From positions 1,054,001 through 1,118,000 of the forward strand of contig NZ_CP048264.1 in the NCBI RefSeq assembly GCF_019469185.1: a stretch of 64,000 bases of DNA, in the 5' to 3' direction. The DNA is from Gilliamella sp. ESL0441 (lineage in GTDB: Bacteria; Pseudomonadota; Gammaproteobacteria; Enterobacterales; Orbaceae). The notes under the pieces were generated by a model. The model searched no databases. It was not told where the DNA came from and saw only the letters and a list, made by a program, of their open reading frames with translations. Of the stretch, positions 34,473 to 45,701 are shown piece after piece (the first letter of the stretch is position 1; every line of letters starts with the position of its first letter). A program made the position numbers and the translations under genes.

Positions 34473-37400
34473 TTAGAACTCAAATTGATAGATAAGATCT
34501 AAAGTTTGTGCCAGTCCTGATGTCGCTTCCAGATAAAGACTTGGAATCAAGCGATAACGTAAAGTGAATGTGGCTAATGAGTCAAAAATACCCACGCCAT
34601 ATTTAAGTTGTAAATGTGGCAAAATATAGCCACTGACTACCACTTTAGAATTGTTCCCCGCGCCTTGAGTATCCAAAGACAGATTTTTGATACCAAAAAC
34701 ATTTCCAATATCGCCAATATATTTGCCTGTTTTAGCCGTGCCAATACCGACTAATAATGCTGTCATCATATCGTTATCACTTTGGTCATTACTTTCAAGT
34801 CCTTGTCCTCGAATTAAATAGGATAACGCTTCTTGCTGTGACATGGCTGGATCTGAAAATATTTCAATTTTGGGTTCTTCTGATGATCCTGTAACTCGAA
34901 TACCCGCTGTAATATTACTGTTTTCAATTGAGTCTGGATTGCGAATGGCTTCAATATCTAACAGTGCTTGGTCAGTGGGGCCTGAAAAGGTAATTATGCC
35001 TTTACGAATCACTAAATCTTGACCATAAGCATGAAATCTTCCTTTCGGAATTAACACTTCACCGTGAAGATCTAACCCCTTGTTGGTTTGTGCCACCATC
35101 AAATTCCCTTTTAATGAAGCGTTTAAACCAAACGCATCAACACTGACTTTATCACCGATAACAATTTCAAGATGGCTACTAATTTTAGTACCAAATTTTT
35201 GTGGTTCTATAACTTGGTAATTTTTATCCAGCATGACTTCATCAGGTGATACATCAACACTGGACGGTGGCAATGATTCTACTGTTATTTTTCCTTTAGG
35301 AATATTTACTTTACCGAATAGAATCAGCTCATCTTGTGATGCATTAATTTTAATGTCTGGAACAACTGTCATTACAATCATAGGAGGGACAGTTACTTCC
35401 ATTGCTGCACCATTAATGGTCAGTTGAGCTTGCCATTTTTCAATGGTATTCCAACTGGCATTACCATTGATATTTATATTGCCTGATTGCGTGGTTAATG
35501 TCCCTTTTAAAGTGGATGATTTACCATTGAAATCAATATTAAGTTTTGCTGATTTCAAATCGATAGGAAGTTGGCTAGATTTAATTTCGCTATGTTGTAA
35601 GTCAATACCACCAGTTAAATAGGGATCCATTAATGATCCAGAAAACTTCACTGAGCCATCGATGGCACCTTTAGCATAATCATTTTTATCCAGTAATGGA
35701 TTGATAATGGCTAAAGCGAGATGATCAATATTTAATTGCCCACTTAATTTTTTTTGTTCAATTGGATCGATAATTGTTAAATTACCACTGATTTTTCCCA
35801 ATTGTTTTAAACTAAATAGCCAATCTAAATTAGCTTGTTGTTCATTAAATTCAGCATTGATATTAAATATATCAAAAGGGATAGGTAATGATTGTGATGT
35901 AATCATTTGCTGTACATATACCTTGTCGCCTTTAATATTTGCTTTGATAGTCGGTATTTTGTTATTACTTGTAAATTTAATATCAGCATGTCCATTGATG
36001 GTACCTGTAATTTTAGTTTCACCATCATTTGGAATTGGAAGCTTAGCAAGATCAATATCTTTTAAGGTTATACTTGTTTCGGTATTTGGTTTTAATGATA
36101 AGGCTTTATCTAAACAAATACTTGATTGATTATTATGCCAACAGTGTGCATCAATGGTAGGAATCTGTGTGGTAATATCATAAGACAAAGGTAATGATTT
36201 AGTTAATTGCCAATGATTTTTCTCACCTAACGTTAAGAGTGCTTGTGAGACATTACCAACCCATTTAGTCCGATTATTATTAATTTCGCCAATGAGCTTG
36301 GTGGAAAATGAGGCAGGGGTACCAGCAAGATTGATATCCAATATATGATGATTTTCATTTCCAGAAAGGTCAATATTTGCTTTTTTTATGATCTGATTAG
36401 GCAGTGAAATGTTTTGACCAGTTATCTTTAATTGACCGCTAACTTGCTGTTGATATTTAACTTTTCCGTTAATCATTGCCGATGCAATTGATATGTCTTG
36501 TAACATTAATTTATTAACAGTAAGATTGGTATTGATAATCGGATCATTAATATCACCATTGAATTTTATATTTCCAGCAATGGTACCTTGTAAATCATCT
36601 AAGAATAATGAAAGTGATGCCAGGTTAATTTTTGCTTCTAAATTTCCTTTATCAGAAGCTCCATCAATATTAATTCTGTTGTTTCCCCATAAAATTTCGA
36701 AGTTTTTAGCATTGATAACATTTTGAGAATTGATTTGTACATTTCCGTTTGATGCAAAATTGGCTTGTTTGATATTTCCCTTTAACTGAAAAATAGGCAG
36801 ATTTAATTGCCATTTATTGCCTTCAAACATACCGGTGGTTTTCATTTTACCATTTAATCGAATTGGAAAATCGGGGAATTCTTTGGTGATATCAACATTG
36901 GACAACGTTATACTGCTGTCCCACTGAAGTGCTTTTTGCCAATCGATATTTCCAGAAATATCGATTTTGCCTTGTGGAAATTTTATCATGCCACGATCAA
37001 ATGTTGCGGATTGATTTGTTCCATTTCCAGAAAAATCAAAGGATGTGTCAGGCAAATTTTGTCCTTTGATGTCACCATTAGCTACTAATTTATAACGTTG
37101 CACATTTCCATCTATCGATAAATCAAAATTGTTCAATTGATAGATTGAATTACCTTCGATTGGCCATTGAATATGCTTGCCGTTAATTTTTACCATAACT
37201 GGCAGATAGTTTTCGATAAAATTGATATTTCCATTAAGACTAACGTTGTTAACACCTTTAATCGACAGGTTAGTTGCCAATACGCCAAATAGTTTGCCAG
37301 AGAACTTTCCATCAAGTTGATCGTTTGCCGTGTTAACTTTAACTAAAGCATCTAAAGGCCAATCATTTCCAAGTGTAATTTTTCCTGAAACAAAAGCATG

Positions 37401-38273
37401 TCCATTGACAAAAGGTGTTTTGGCATCAGTATCAACCTGTTGAACAATAATATGATTATCCTTGATTTCAGTTTGAATGGTGACTTGATTGAATCGATAA
37501 TCTTGTCCTCCAATATGGAGTAGCCAATTATCGCCAGTTAGGCGATTTACATTGATATTCAGTGGAATACTAATTTCCGGAAGAGATTCAATTAATGGTT
37601 GATTAAATAATTGATTAATCTTTTTATTAAGAGGGATATTATCCTCAACGGAGTGAGTGACCAAGGTATCTTGAGTTTGATCAGCAAAAATAGCACTTAA
37701 ATCTTTGGCTACCGTTGGAAATACATAGATTTTTTCATTTACCCAAGTTGCTTCACCAGTCAAATCGGTCAAGCTAAATTGCATATCGTTCACGTTAACT
37801 TTAATATTTGTTAAATGTGTTTTTTTTAATTCAATTGGAATTGGGGTTTTAATCAGTTCACTCTTTTGTTCAATTGGTTCGTCAGGCGTTTTACTCAATT
37901 TTTCAGTATTTATCGAGACAGTTACACCATCAGTTTCAAAATTGTTAATGCAAACTTTAGTTTTTATCAAACACAATCCAGATAATTTTAATGATGCATC
38001 ATTAACTTTAATATCGATACCAGGTAGTTCTAAACTCATTCCGTTAATATGTAAATCACTTAACGTGCCTTCTACTTTCTCAATTTTTAGTTCAGGAAGA
38101 CTTTTTTCTAAAATAAAGGTCGTGATTTTTACACCCAAACTGGTGTAAAGCATCATAACAATAGATAGAATTAAAAATACAAAAATGGATAAAACCACAA
38201 TACTTCGTTTTTTCCATTTACGTATACGCTTTATTTTTTTTATTTTTTTTTCTCTGATTGGATTTTTAGCCAT
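34473..38273 (-). CDS. tamB: Translocation and assembly module protein TamB
   Basis: 1266 residues. A basic cytoplasmic start (K-K-I-K-R-I-R-K-W-K-K-R) and one membrane helix (about 25-46) anchor it in the inner membrane; the rest is a repetitive beta-rich, Asn/Asp/Gly-rich taco-like domain spanning the periplasm, ending in the conserved DUF490/TamB region and terminal L-I-Y-Q-F-E-F. It works with TamA in outer-membrane protein insertion and in phospholipid transport between membranes (AsmA-like family). It starts one base after the tamA stop. Confidence 0.95.
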   Translation of the reverse strand: MAKNPIREKKIKKIKRIRKWKKRSIVVLSIFVFLILSIVMMLYTSLGVKITTFILEKSLPELKIEKVEGTLSDLHINGMSLELPGIDIKVNDASLKLSGLCLIKTKVCINNFETDGVTVSINTEKLSKTPDEPIEQKSELIKTPIPIELKKTHLTNIKVNVNDMQFSLTDLTGEATWVNEKIYVFPTVAKDLSAIFADQTQDTLVTHSVEDNIPLNKKINQLFNQPLIESLPEISIPLNINVNRLTGDNWLLHIGGQDYRFNQVTIQTEIKDNHIIVQQVDTDAKTPFVNGHAFVSGKITLGNDWPLDALVKVNTANDQLDGKFSGKLFGVLATNLSIKGVNNVSLNGNINFIENYLPVMVKINGKHIQWPIEGNSIYQLNNFDLSIDGNVQRYKLVANGDIKGQNLPDTSFDFSGNGTNQSATFDRGMIKFPQGKIDISGNIDWQKALQWDSSITLSNVDITKEFPDFPIRLNGKMKTTGMFEGNKWQLNLPIFQLKGNIKQANFASNGNVQINSQNVINAKNFEILWGNNRINIDGASDKGNLEAKINLASLSLFLDDLQGTIAGNIKFNGDINDPIINTNLTVNKLMLQDISIASAMINGKVKYQQQVSGQLKITGQNISLPNQIIKKANIDLSGNENHHILDINLAGTPASFSTKLIGEINNNRTKWVGNVSQALLTLGEKNHWQLTKSLPLSYDITTQIPTIDAHCWHNNQSSICLDKALSLKPNTETSITLKDIDLAKLPIPNDGETKITGTINGHADIKFTSNNKIPTIKANIKGDKVYVQQMITSQSLPIPFDIFNINAEFNEQQANLDWLFSLKQLGKISGNLTIIDPIEQKKLSGQLNIDHLALAIINPLLDKNDYAKGAIDGSVKFSGSLMDPYLTGGIDLQHSEIKSSQLPIDLKSAKLNIDFNGKSSTLKGTLTTQSGNININGNASWNTIEKWQAQLTINGAAMEVTVPPMIVMTVVPDIKINASQDELILFGKVNIPKGKITVESLPPSSVDVSPDEVMLDKNYQVIEPQKFGTKISSHLEIVIGDKVSVDAFGLNASLKGNLMVAQTNKGLDLHGEVLIPKGRFHAYGQDLVIRKGIITFSGPTDQALLDIEAIRNPDSIENSNITAGIRVTGSSEEPKIEIFSDPAMSQQEALSYLIRGQGLESNDQSDNDMMTALLVGIGTAKTGKYIGDIGNVFGIKNLSLDTQGAGNNSKVVVSGYILPHLQLKYGVGIFDSLATFTLRYRLIPSLYLEATSGLAQTLDLIYQFEF

Positions 38274-38274
38274 A

Positions 38275-39999
38275 TTATAATTCAGTTCCTAAACCAATAT
38301 ATAGGTGAACAGAACCAGTATCTTTTCGATTTAGCGGCGTCGCTAAATCAAATTTTATTGGTCCAACTGGTGAAGCCCAACGCACCCCAATACCACTGCC
38401 TGTATAAAATTTAGTTTTATCAACTTTATCAATCGCTTCGCCAGTATCAACAAAAACTGCTCCCCACCAAGCACCGGTAATATTATATTGATATTCGAAT
38501 GATCCCGTAATAAGTTTAGAGGCACCTTTTAATTTACCATTTTTATCTTCAGGGGAAATGGATTGATAGCTATAACCACGTATAGAACGATCCCCACCAG
38601 CAAAAAATCTGAAAGATGGTGGCACACGATCAAAATTACTCGCTTGTATGATGCCAAAGTTGCCGCGCAGTATAAATCGGTGAGAATTATACAACGAACG
38701 AATCCAAGTTTGTTGAGCCTGAAAACGAATTAAATTGATGTCAGAACCTAATGCTTCACCAGCCGCTTCAACTGAATAACGTTGGGAGTCTCCCCACATT
38801 GCAAGGACGTTACCATCGCTTCGAATTCTGGAAAAACTAAGAGAAGGATAATATAAAAAAGTTTTAAAACTTGAATCTGCTTGAGTAAAATTATCTCGCA
38901 ACATATTCAAACCTAGTGCGCTTTGCCATCCCTCAAAGTTATCCCAATTTCTGACAACACCAAATGTGTAAGATCGTGAATAGGTATCATTATTATCAAT
39001 CTTTTTGTAACCACCTTGAATAGTATAATATTGTTCAAGAGGCGATTTTTTTAATGGTATTTTATAACTCATTGTAATGAGTTGTTCCGGCGATGAAAGT
39101 GATAGATTACTTTGAAAACTTTGTCCTCGGCTATTTATCCAAGGTTTATTCCAACCTATTTTGCCATGTACTCCGTTATCCGTTGAAAAACCAAGCCCTA
39201 AATCCATGTTATTTTTTTTTCGAGGCGTGGTAATAACATCAATAGGAAGTGATTTATCACTTGTCACATGAGGAAAATCAGGAGAGACCACAATAGAATT
39301 AAACCAATTTGTTAAGGCTAATCGTTTATTGAATAGCGATAATTGCTCGGCAGTATATTCTTCACCTTCTTTAAAAGGGACGATGTTTTTCAAATAGTCA
39401 TCTCTAATTTTTGTATTGTGAAAATCAATTTTGCCAAATTTATAGCGTTGACCTGTATCGAAATCAATATTCCAAAAAGCTTGGTGGTAGTCAGTCGATA
39501 CGGCTAATTGATGCTTAGTCATATTTGCATCAAAATACCCTTTTTTTAGGGCTAAATTTTGAAGACTTTTTTTGAAAGACTCATAAGTTCCATGATTTAA
39601 GATATCGCCAGTCTTAGGCAGATTATTATCAAGCAATTTTTGATAATCTTCATCTTGTTTGCCTTCGCCATCAATACTGATATTTAATTGTTTAATTTTT
39701 ACCGGTTCACCCGGTAAAATGGTCACAGTCAGTATTTTAGGATTTTTCGTATCATATTGAAATATAGGGTTATAATAACCTAAAGCTCGCAGTGCTTTTT
39801 GGGCTTCACTTTCAAAATAGCGTTTGAAATTTGGTGTATCACTGACTTTATCGGGAGTGATTAACGAAATGCGAGCATCAACATTGTCAGCAAGTTCCCC
39901 TGATAACCCCTTAATAGATAACTTCATGTCAGCATAACTCGATGCTGAAACAAGTGTTACTGCTAAAAGTAAACAAAATGAACAGGAAAATCGTGACAC
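38275..39999 (-). CDS. tamA: Translocation and assembly module protein TamA (Omp85 family)
   Basis: 574 residues. A signal peptide (ending S-S-Y-A) precedes POTRA domains (about 25-265) and a 16-strand Omp85 barrel; the loop-6 region F-A-G-G-D-R-S-I-R-G-Y carries the V-R-G-F/Y-type motif, and the barrel ends H-L-Y-I-G-L-G-T-E-L. It forms the outer-membrane half of TAM. It is first gene of tamA-tamB; the stop and the tamB start are separated by a single base, so translation is coupled. Confidence 0.95.
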   Translation of the reverse strand: MSRFSCSFCLLLAVTLVSASSYADMKLSIKGLSGELADNVDARISLITPDKVSDTPNFKRYFESEAQKALRALGYYNPIFQYDTKNPKILTVTILPGEPVKIKQLNISIDGEGKQDEDYQKLLDNNLPKTGDILNHGTYESFKKSLQNLALKKGYFDANMTKHQLAVSTDYHQAFWNIDFDTGQRYKFGKIDFHNTKIRDDYLKNIVPFKEGEEYTAEQLSLFNKRLALTNWFNSIVVSPDFPHVTSDKSLPIDVITTPRKKNNMDLGLGFSTDNGVHGKIGWNKPWINSRGQSFQSNLSLSSPEQLITMSYKIPLKKSPLEQYYTIQGGYKKIDNNDTYSRSYTFGVVRNWDNFEGWQSALGLNMLRDNFTQADSSFKTFLYYPSLSFSRIRSDGNVLAMWGDSQRYSVEAAGEALGSDINLIRFQAQQTWIRSLYNSHRFILRGNFGIIQASNFDRVPPSFRFFAGGDRSIRGYSYQSISPEDKNGKLKGASKLITGSFEYQYNITGAWWGAVFVDTGEAIDKVDKTKFYTGSGIGVRWASPVGPIKFDLATPLNRKDTGSVHLYIGLGTEL

Positions 40000-40404
40000 A
40001 AAAACCTCGATATTTTAAAGTTTAATAATTATTATTTGAATGAGTATATAGGCTTGTTTAGATAACAAATTTACCATATTTAATGTTTGATCGTCTATGA
40101 AATGCTATGAAAATTAAGATTTATTGGATAAAAATTTCTCTAAAAAGTTTTATCTTAAATTTGTAAATCTAATCTTTTAAAAGATTAAATAAAATTATTT
40201 TTACATAACTCGATATTTTTTCTTAATTTTAGAATTGTTAGCTGATGTTTTCAATCTAAAATTAAGCTTCAATCAGGCATTAAAAAATTTAACTCTTTGA
40301 TTGATGCTTGAAGCAGTGATAGTGAAAGACACGTTCTAATGAATAACAGATTTAAATAATTTTTTATCTAAAAAGTTTAACTCATTTAGAAAACCTAATA
40401 TTTA

Positions 40405-40437
40405 AGCCTCTTTGTATTAGCGAAAAGGCTATTTTTT
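40405..40437 (+). terminator. Orphan plus-strand hairpin with T-run
   Basis: AGCCT at 40405-40409 pairs with AGGCT at 40426-40430 (partly extended by TTT/AAA), followed by six T at 40432-40437. There is no rightward gene upstream within 400 bases. Confidence 0.45.
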
Positions 40438-40585
40438 CTGAACAATAGACCTATGTTCAAAAATTGCGATTACTAGGCTACATGACTTTTATTTCATGAA
40501 ATGCAGAACGATTAGTAATTAATTTTTAATGATGAAGCTGTCGATTTTGGTTAATTAATGCATTAATGTGCATTAGTTTCAAAGA

Positions 40586-40612
40586 AATCTACTAAATTAA
40601 ATTTAGTAGATT
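40586..40612 (-). terminator. Palindrome after hpt, probable terminator
   Basis: AATCTACTAAATT, one base, AATTTAGTAGATT: a 13-base perfect palindrome 15 bases after the hpt stop. On the minus strand the following bases are CTTTG, so the T-run is poor. Confidence 0.5.
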
Positions 40613-40627
40613 TTCATCAATTTTGAT

Positions 40628-41167
40628 TTAATCTTCAAGCAATGTTACCTGACCAATATAAGGTAAATGGCGATAATGTTGAGCGTAATCAATACCATAA
40701 CCAACGACAAACTCATCAGGAATTGAAAAACCAATATATTTTACCGGTACAGCCACTTCACGACGGGAAGGCTTGTCTAAAAGCGTACAAATCTCAATAC
40801 TACGAGGATGGCGTAATTTCAAAATAGCCATGACTTTACTTAACGTATTACCGGTATCAATAATATCTTCAACAATTAACACGTCTTTATCACGAATATC
40901 TTCATCCAAATCTTTCAATATTTTGACGTCTCGATTACTGACAACTGCATTACCATAACTTGATGCTGTCATAAAATCAACTTCATGACCGACAGTAATT
41001 GCACGGCTTAAATCTGCCATAAAAATAAACGAACCACGTAGCAGACCAACTAAAATAAGCTCATTTTGGCTATGTTTATAATCTTGGCTAATTTGTTGTC
41101 CTAGTTCTTTAATCCGTTTTTGAATATCATCCGTTGATATCATCATGTCTAAAGTGTGTTTCTTCAT
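40628..41167 (-). CDS. hpt: Hypoxanthine phosphoribosyltransferase
   Basis: 179 residues, as E. coli Hpt. The PRPP-binding motif is [34 protein letters not shown] and [15 protein letters not shown] complete the active site. It salvages hypoxanthine (and guanine weakly) to IMP (GMP). Monocistronic. Confidence 0.96.
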   Translation of the reverse strand: MKKHTLDMMISTDDIQKRIKELGQQISQDYKHSQNELILVGLLRGSFIFMADLSRAITVGHEVDFMTASSYGNAVVSNRDVKILKDLDEDIRDKDVLIVEDIIDTGNTLSKVMAILKLRHPRSIEICTLLDKPSRREVAVPVKYIGFSIPDEFVVGYGIDYAQHYRHLPYIGQVTLLED

Positions 41168-41283
41168 TACTAATACTCAAAAAATTTAAAAAATAAGTTA
41201 GATTTTAACAATTTTCATTGATAAAAAGAATAACCAAGCTTCTTTTTATCTGCTAAGTTTAAGGTTTGATAACCGGATGCTAA

Positions 41284-41799
<516 letters not shown>

Positions 41800-42621
41800 T
41801 TATAAATTGTTCAAATTTAATACGTCTCGCATGTCGTAGAGTCCAACAGGCTGTTTTGCAAGCCATAGTGCAGCACGGACAGCACCATTGGCAAATGTCA
41901 TACGACTAGATGCTTTATGGCTAATTTCAACACGTTCGCCTATATCGGCAAAAATTGCCGTATGTTCACCAACAATGTCTCCCGCTCGAATGGTTGAGAA
42001 ACCAATTGCCCCTTTTGGTCTTTCACCGGTATGACCTTCACGACAATAAATTGCACGATCTTTCAAATTACAATTTAAAGCTTGCGCTATCGATTCGCCC
42101 ATAGCAAGAGCCGTACCCGATGGGGCATCGACTTTATAACGATGATGAGCTTCAATAATTTCGATATCGGTATAATCACCCATGATTTTTGTGGCTTTTT
42201 CAAGTAATTTAAGGACTAAATTTACACCTACACTAAAATTCGCAGCAAAAACGATGGCAATCTTTTTTGCAGCATCCGTAATAGCTTGCTTACCTGCATC
42301 ATCAAAACCTGTTGTTCCGATGATCATCATTTTTTTATGTTCAACACAAAAATTTAAATGAGCAAGCGTACCTTCTGGTCGGGTAAAATCAATTAACAAA
42401 TCAAATTGATCCTTGGCGAGTTCTAAATTATCCGTGATAGTGACTCCACAAATCCCTATTCCAGCAAGTTCACCAGCATCGCTTCCAATCAGTGAAGAAC
42501 CTTGTCTTTCAAATGCAGCACCTAGAGTTACCCCTTCGATTTGTGCCACAGATTGAATTAATTGACGTCCCATTTTTCCACCTGCGCCAGCAATAGCGAT
42601 ACGGATGAGGTTTGTTGACAT
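41800..42621 (-). CDS. dapB: 4-hydroxy-tetrahydrodipicolinate reductase
   Basis: 273 residues. N-terminal NAD(P) motif G-A-G-G-K-M-G-R-Q; the family signature [18 protein letters not shown] contains the catalytic His and Lys; [10 protein letters not shown] and H-K-A-S-S-R are also intact. It performs the second committed step of lysine and diaminopimelate synthesis. It is upstream of tadA in a two-gene unit, with AAGGAAAA as ribosome site. Confidence 0.96.
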   Translation of the reverse strand: MSTNLIRIAIAGAGGKMGRQLIQSVAQIEGVTLGAAFERQGSSLIGSDAGELAGIGICGVTITDNLELAKDQFDLLIDFTRPEGTLAHLNFCVEHKKMMIIGTTGFDDAGKQAITDAAKKIAIVFAANFSVGVNLVLKLLEKATKIMGDYTDIEIIEAHHRYKVDAPSGTALAMGESIAQALNCNLKDRAIYCREGHTGERPKGAIGFSTIRAGDIVGEHTAIFADIGERVEISHKASSRMTFANGAVRAALWLAKQPVGLYDMRDVLNLNNL

Positions 42622-42866
42622 AAAATTTTCCTTATCTTTTTTTGATATAATTTAAATATTATATCGGAAAACATAATACTTATACACTGCACAAAAATTA
42701 AAATGCCATAATTTAAATAACGTTTTGTAATAATTTAAATGAGCATTCTCATATATCGTTAATGATATTTGGGATGAAATATGATTGTCGCTGTTCTTAA
42801 TTTCAGCAGTAGTTAACGTTAAAAGATTATTGCTATTGGCGTGCATTTTTCTGGCAAAAATTGGGT

Positions 42867-42893
42867 TAAAAAAGGACGCTTAAATGCGTCCAA
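42867..42893 (-). terminator. Terminator of fklB
   Basis: On the minus strand GGACGC-ATTTAA-GCGTCC is followed by seven T, six bases after the fklB stop. Confidence 0.88.
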
Positions 42894-42898
42894 TCATT

Positions 42899-43510
42899 TT
42901 ATAAAACTTTTAGTAATTCAACATCAAAAATCAAAGTACTGTAGGGTGGAATTGAGCCGCCCGCACCTTGTGCACCATAAGCAAGTTCTTGAGGAATATA
43001 AAGTCTCCATTTGGAACCTTCAGGCATCAGCTGTAATGCTTCAACCCACCCCTGGATAACGCCATTAACCGGAAACTCAGCGGGTTGTCCTCGTTGTACA
43101 GAGCTGTCAAAAACAGTTCCATCGATCAATTGTCCCGTATAATGAACTTGAACACGGTCTGTTGATTTAGGTAAAGCGCCAGTACCTTCGGTAATAATTT
43201 CATACTGTAGGCCTGATTCAGTTGATTTAATGCCATCTTTTTTGATATTTTCTGCTAAAAAATCTTTACCCGCTTGCGCAATTTTTTCAGCTTGTTTGGC
43301 TTTTTCTTCTGTGGCTTTTTCATGCATATGACGTAATGCGTCATGTAATTCATGTAATGGTAACGCTGGCTGATTATCGGCTAAAACGTCTTGCATTGCA
43401 GATTTTAATGCGTCAAGATCTAAATCATTTAAACCCGATTCCTTTAATTGTTGACCAATTTGTAATCCAATAGCATAACTTGCTTTTTGATTTATCGTTT
43501 CTAATTTCAT
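42899..43510 (-). CDS. fklB: FKBP-type peptidyl-prolyl isomerase FklB (FKBP22)
   Basis: 203 residues. An N-terminal helical dimerisation domain (about 1-90) precedes the FKBP domain with [25 protein letters not shown], and [13 protein letters not shown]. No signal peptide, so it is cytoplasmic like E. coli FklB rather than FkpA. It catalyses Xaa-Pro isomerisation in protein folding. Ribosome site AAAAGGTAAAAA. Monocistronic with a strong terminator. Confidence 0.94.
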   Translation of the reverse strand: MKLETINQKASYAIGLQIGQQLKESGLNDLDLDALKSAMQDVLADNQPALPLHELHDALRHMHEKATEEKAKQAEKIAQAGKDFLAENIKKDGIKSTESGLQYEIITEGTGALPKSTDRVQVHYTGQLIDGTVFDSSVQRGQPAEFPVNGVIQGWVEALQLMPEGSKWRLYIPQELAYGAQGAGGSIPPYSTLIFDVELLKVL

Positions 43511-43722
43511 TTTTTACCTTTTGAGTTGTAGTTTATAAATATATGTTAAAACTTTATTAAGTTTGTAGATACCAAGATAAATGTCAAGTAATAAATACCT
43601 TTATCTAATTAACATTACCTATTTATTACATAATTTATAAAGAATTTATTATTTTGGCTAGCGCTTAGTTAAAATATCAGCGATAATAGGTAACATTGTA
43701 TTTTCAAAATGGATTAAGTTTA

Positions 43723-44136
43723 ATGCAGTTACGTAAATTTACTTCGCTTGCAATTGTGACAAGTATTTTGTTAACCGGTTGTTCAACCATCGATCGTTTG
43801 GTTTATAGACCAGATATTAATCAAGGTAATTATGTGACACAAGATGCAGTTGATTTACTAAAAGTTGGACAAACGAAGGAACAGGTCGTATTTATAATGG
43901 GATCACCTATGTTAACGTCAGTTTTTGGTGATAATGTTTGGTACTATGTTTTCCGTCAACAACCACAGCATGGCAGTGTCAGCCAAATTACTTATTCTAT
44001 TTATTTTAACGAAATGGGTACAGTTTCTGATATCAAAACTTCTTCATTAGAAGGTTCGAAGACTTTACAAGAAATGGATAAACAAGAATCGTCTGAACAA
44101 GTTGATTCGAATACAGATAGTGAAAACGTAGAATAA
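43723..44136 (+). CDS. bamE: Outer membrane assembly lipoprotein BamE
   Basis: 137 residues from the ATG at 43723, which gives a short lipoprotein leader with L-L-T-G-C (Cys20). The SmpA/OmlA fold shows Y-R-P-D-I-N-Q-G-N-Y-V-T, L-K-V-G-Q-T-K-E-Q-V, M-G-S-P-M-L and W-Y-Y-V-F-R-Q-Q-P. It is a subunit of the BAM complex that inserts beta-barrel proteins, held on the inner leaflet of the outer membrane. A C-terminal acidic tail of about 25 residues goes beyond the E. coli protein. Confidence 0.94.
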   Translation: MQLRKFTSLAIVTSILLTGCSTIDRLVYRPDINQGNYVTQDAVDLLKVGQTKEQVVFIMGSPMLTSVFGDNVWYYVFRQQPQHGSVSQITYSIYFNEMGTVSDIKTSSLEGSKTLQEMDKQESSEQVDSNTDSENVE

Positions 44137-44163
44137 ATTACTCAGTTATTATGTGAAATATAA

Positions 44164-44190
44164 AAACCTCGCCATTTGACGAGGTTTTTT
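44164..44190 (+). terminator. Terminator after bamE
   Basis: AACCTCG at 44165-44171 and CGAGGTT at 44180-44186 form the stem, running into six T. It lies 28 bases after the stop. Confidence 0.88.
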
Positions 44191-44628
44191 GTTAAGTGAG
44201 TTATATTTCTTTAGGGGATATTTTTTCAACTATTATGCTAAAAATATAATAAAAAGTTACAGAACTGAAAGTATCTACGATAAAATTTCTAAAATGATTT
44301 TAAATTGATTGCATTAACTAAATTATTTTACCCTTTGAGACAAAATATTTACTCATAGGATAAAATAGGGGAGATTACATGCCAGATTTGTTAATCCTAT
44401 GAAGAAATTATTTTCTATTTATCAACGTTTAATATTAGTGAAAAACTTCATCAGCAAAACGCCTTTTTTATGATAAAATAACTCAAAAGTGATTAATCTA
44501 AAATTCAGTTATTCAATAAGTTAGGGATTCGTAAAAACAGAACTAACCTAAAGTAAATGAAAGAATAGGATGAAAAATCCTATATACTCTATTAAAAATT
44601 CAATTCCTCTATTAACACTGGTATATCA
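44191..44628. other. Intergenic region before dusA
   Basis: No gene or strong structure found; AT-rich, with the dusA promoter expected near its right end. Confidence 0.5.
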
Positions 44629-45591
44629 ATGAATTCAACACTAAATAAATTTTCTGTAGCGCCTATGTTAGATTGGACCGATAAACATTGTCGGTATTTT
44701 CATCGGATATTGACCAAACAAACTTTACTGTATACCGAAATGGTAACAACAGGAGCAATCTTATTTGGTAAAGGGAATTATCTTGATTTTAATGTCGATG
44801 AACATCCTATTGCTTTACAACTTGGCGGAAGTGATCCCAATGCATTAGCACAGTGCGCTAAATTAGCTCAAAATCATGGTTATGATGAAATAAATCTTAA
44901 TGTTGGCTGCCCTTCAGATCGCGTTCAAAATGGCATGTTTGGTGCGTGCTTAATGGGAAATGCTGATTTAGTGGCTAAATGTGTTGCGTCAATGCAAGAA
45001 CAAATTGATATCCCCGTAACGGTTAAAACCCGAATCGGGATCGATGATTTAGATAGCTATGCTTTTTTATGCCAATTTATTGAAACAGTTCTACCTTATA
45101 CTAACACGTTTATTGTACATGCACGTAAAGCATGGTTATCGGGACTTAGCCCTAAAGAAAACCGTGAAGTTCCGCCACTTGATTATGAACGAGTTTATCA
45201 ACTCAAACGAGATTATCCTAACTTAACCATTGCCATCAATGGTGGTGTTAAAACGATTGACGAAATAAAGCACCATTTAAATTATGTTGATGGCGTCATG
45301 GTGGGACGAGAAGCCTATCAGAATCCCATGTTATTAGCACACATTGATTCCCAAATCTTTGGTTTAGATACGCAACCCATAGATCCAATAAAGGCAATAC
45401 GTTGCCTTTATCCCTATATTGAACAACAACTTTTACAAGGTGCTCAACTTAATCACATTATGCGCCATACATTGGGTATTTTTAATGGACAAAAAGGTGC
45501 AAAACAATGGCGACGCTATCTTAGCGAAAATGCACATAAAAAAGGGGCAGGGATTGAAGTTGTCGAACAAGCTTTGAACTTTATTCAGTAA
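44629..45591 (+). CDS. dusA: tRNA-dihydrouridine(20/20a) synthase DusA
   Basis: 320 residues. FMN-barrel start [28 protein letters not shown], and the catalytic Cys94 in [21 protein letters not shown] and [16 protein letters not shown] are DusA-specific compared with DusB/C. It reduces uridines in the D-loop of tRNA using NADPH and FMN. Monocistronic. Confidence 0.95.
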   Translation: MNSTLNKFSVAPMLDWTDKHCRYFHRILTKQTLLYTEMVTTGAILFGKGNYLDFNVDEHPIALQLGGSDPNALAQCAKLAQNHGYDEINLNVGCPSDRVQNGMFGACLMGNADLVAKCVASMQEQIDIPVTVKTRIGIDDLDSYAFLCQFIETVLPYTNTFIVHARKAWLSGLSPKENREVPPLDYERVYQLKRDYPNLTIAINGGVKTIDEIKHHLNYVDGVMVGREAYQNPMLLAHIDSQIFGLDTQPIDPIKAIRCLYPYIEQQLLQGAQLNHIMRHTLGIFNGQKGAKQWRRYLSENAHKKGAGIEVVEQALNFIQ

Positions 45592-45701
45592 CATTGCCAG
45601 CGTCATCCTGTTGTTATGTTTGTTTAAAAATCAAGCATAATTGCAGGTAACGAGCAAATCGTTATATACTATTAAGCCATTTTCATAAAGGTTTAAATTC
45701 T

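Larger units (their letters stand above)
40000..40627. other. Long intergenic region between tamA and hpt
   Basis: No protein gene. It holds a plus-strand terminator-like hairpin at 40405-40437 with no plus-strand gene before it, and the hpt terminator palindrome at 40586-40612. A weak plus-strand promoter-like pair (TTGATT at 40297, TAGTGA at 40320, 17-base spacing) might serve a small RNA ending at the hairpin. The tamA promoter should lie just left of 40050. Confidence 0.45.
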
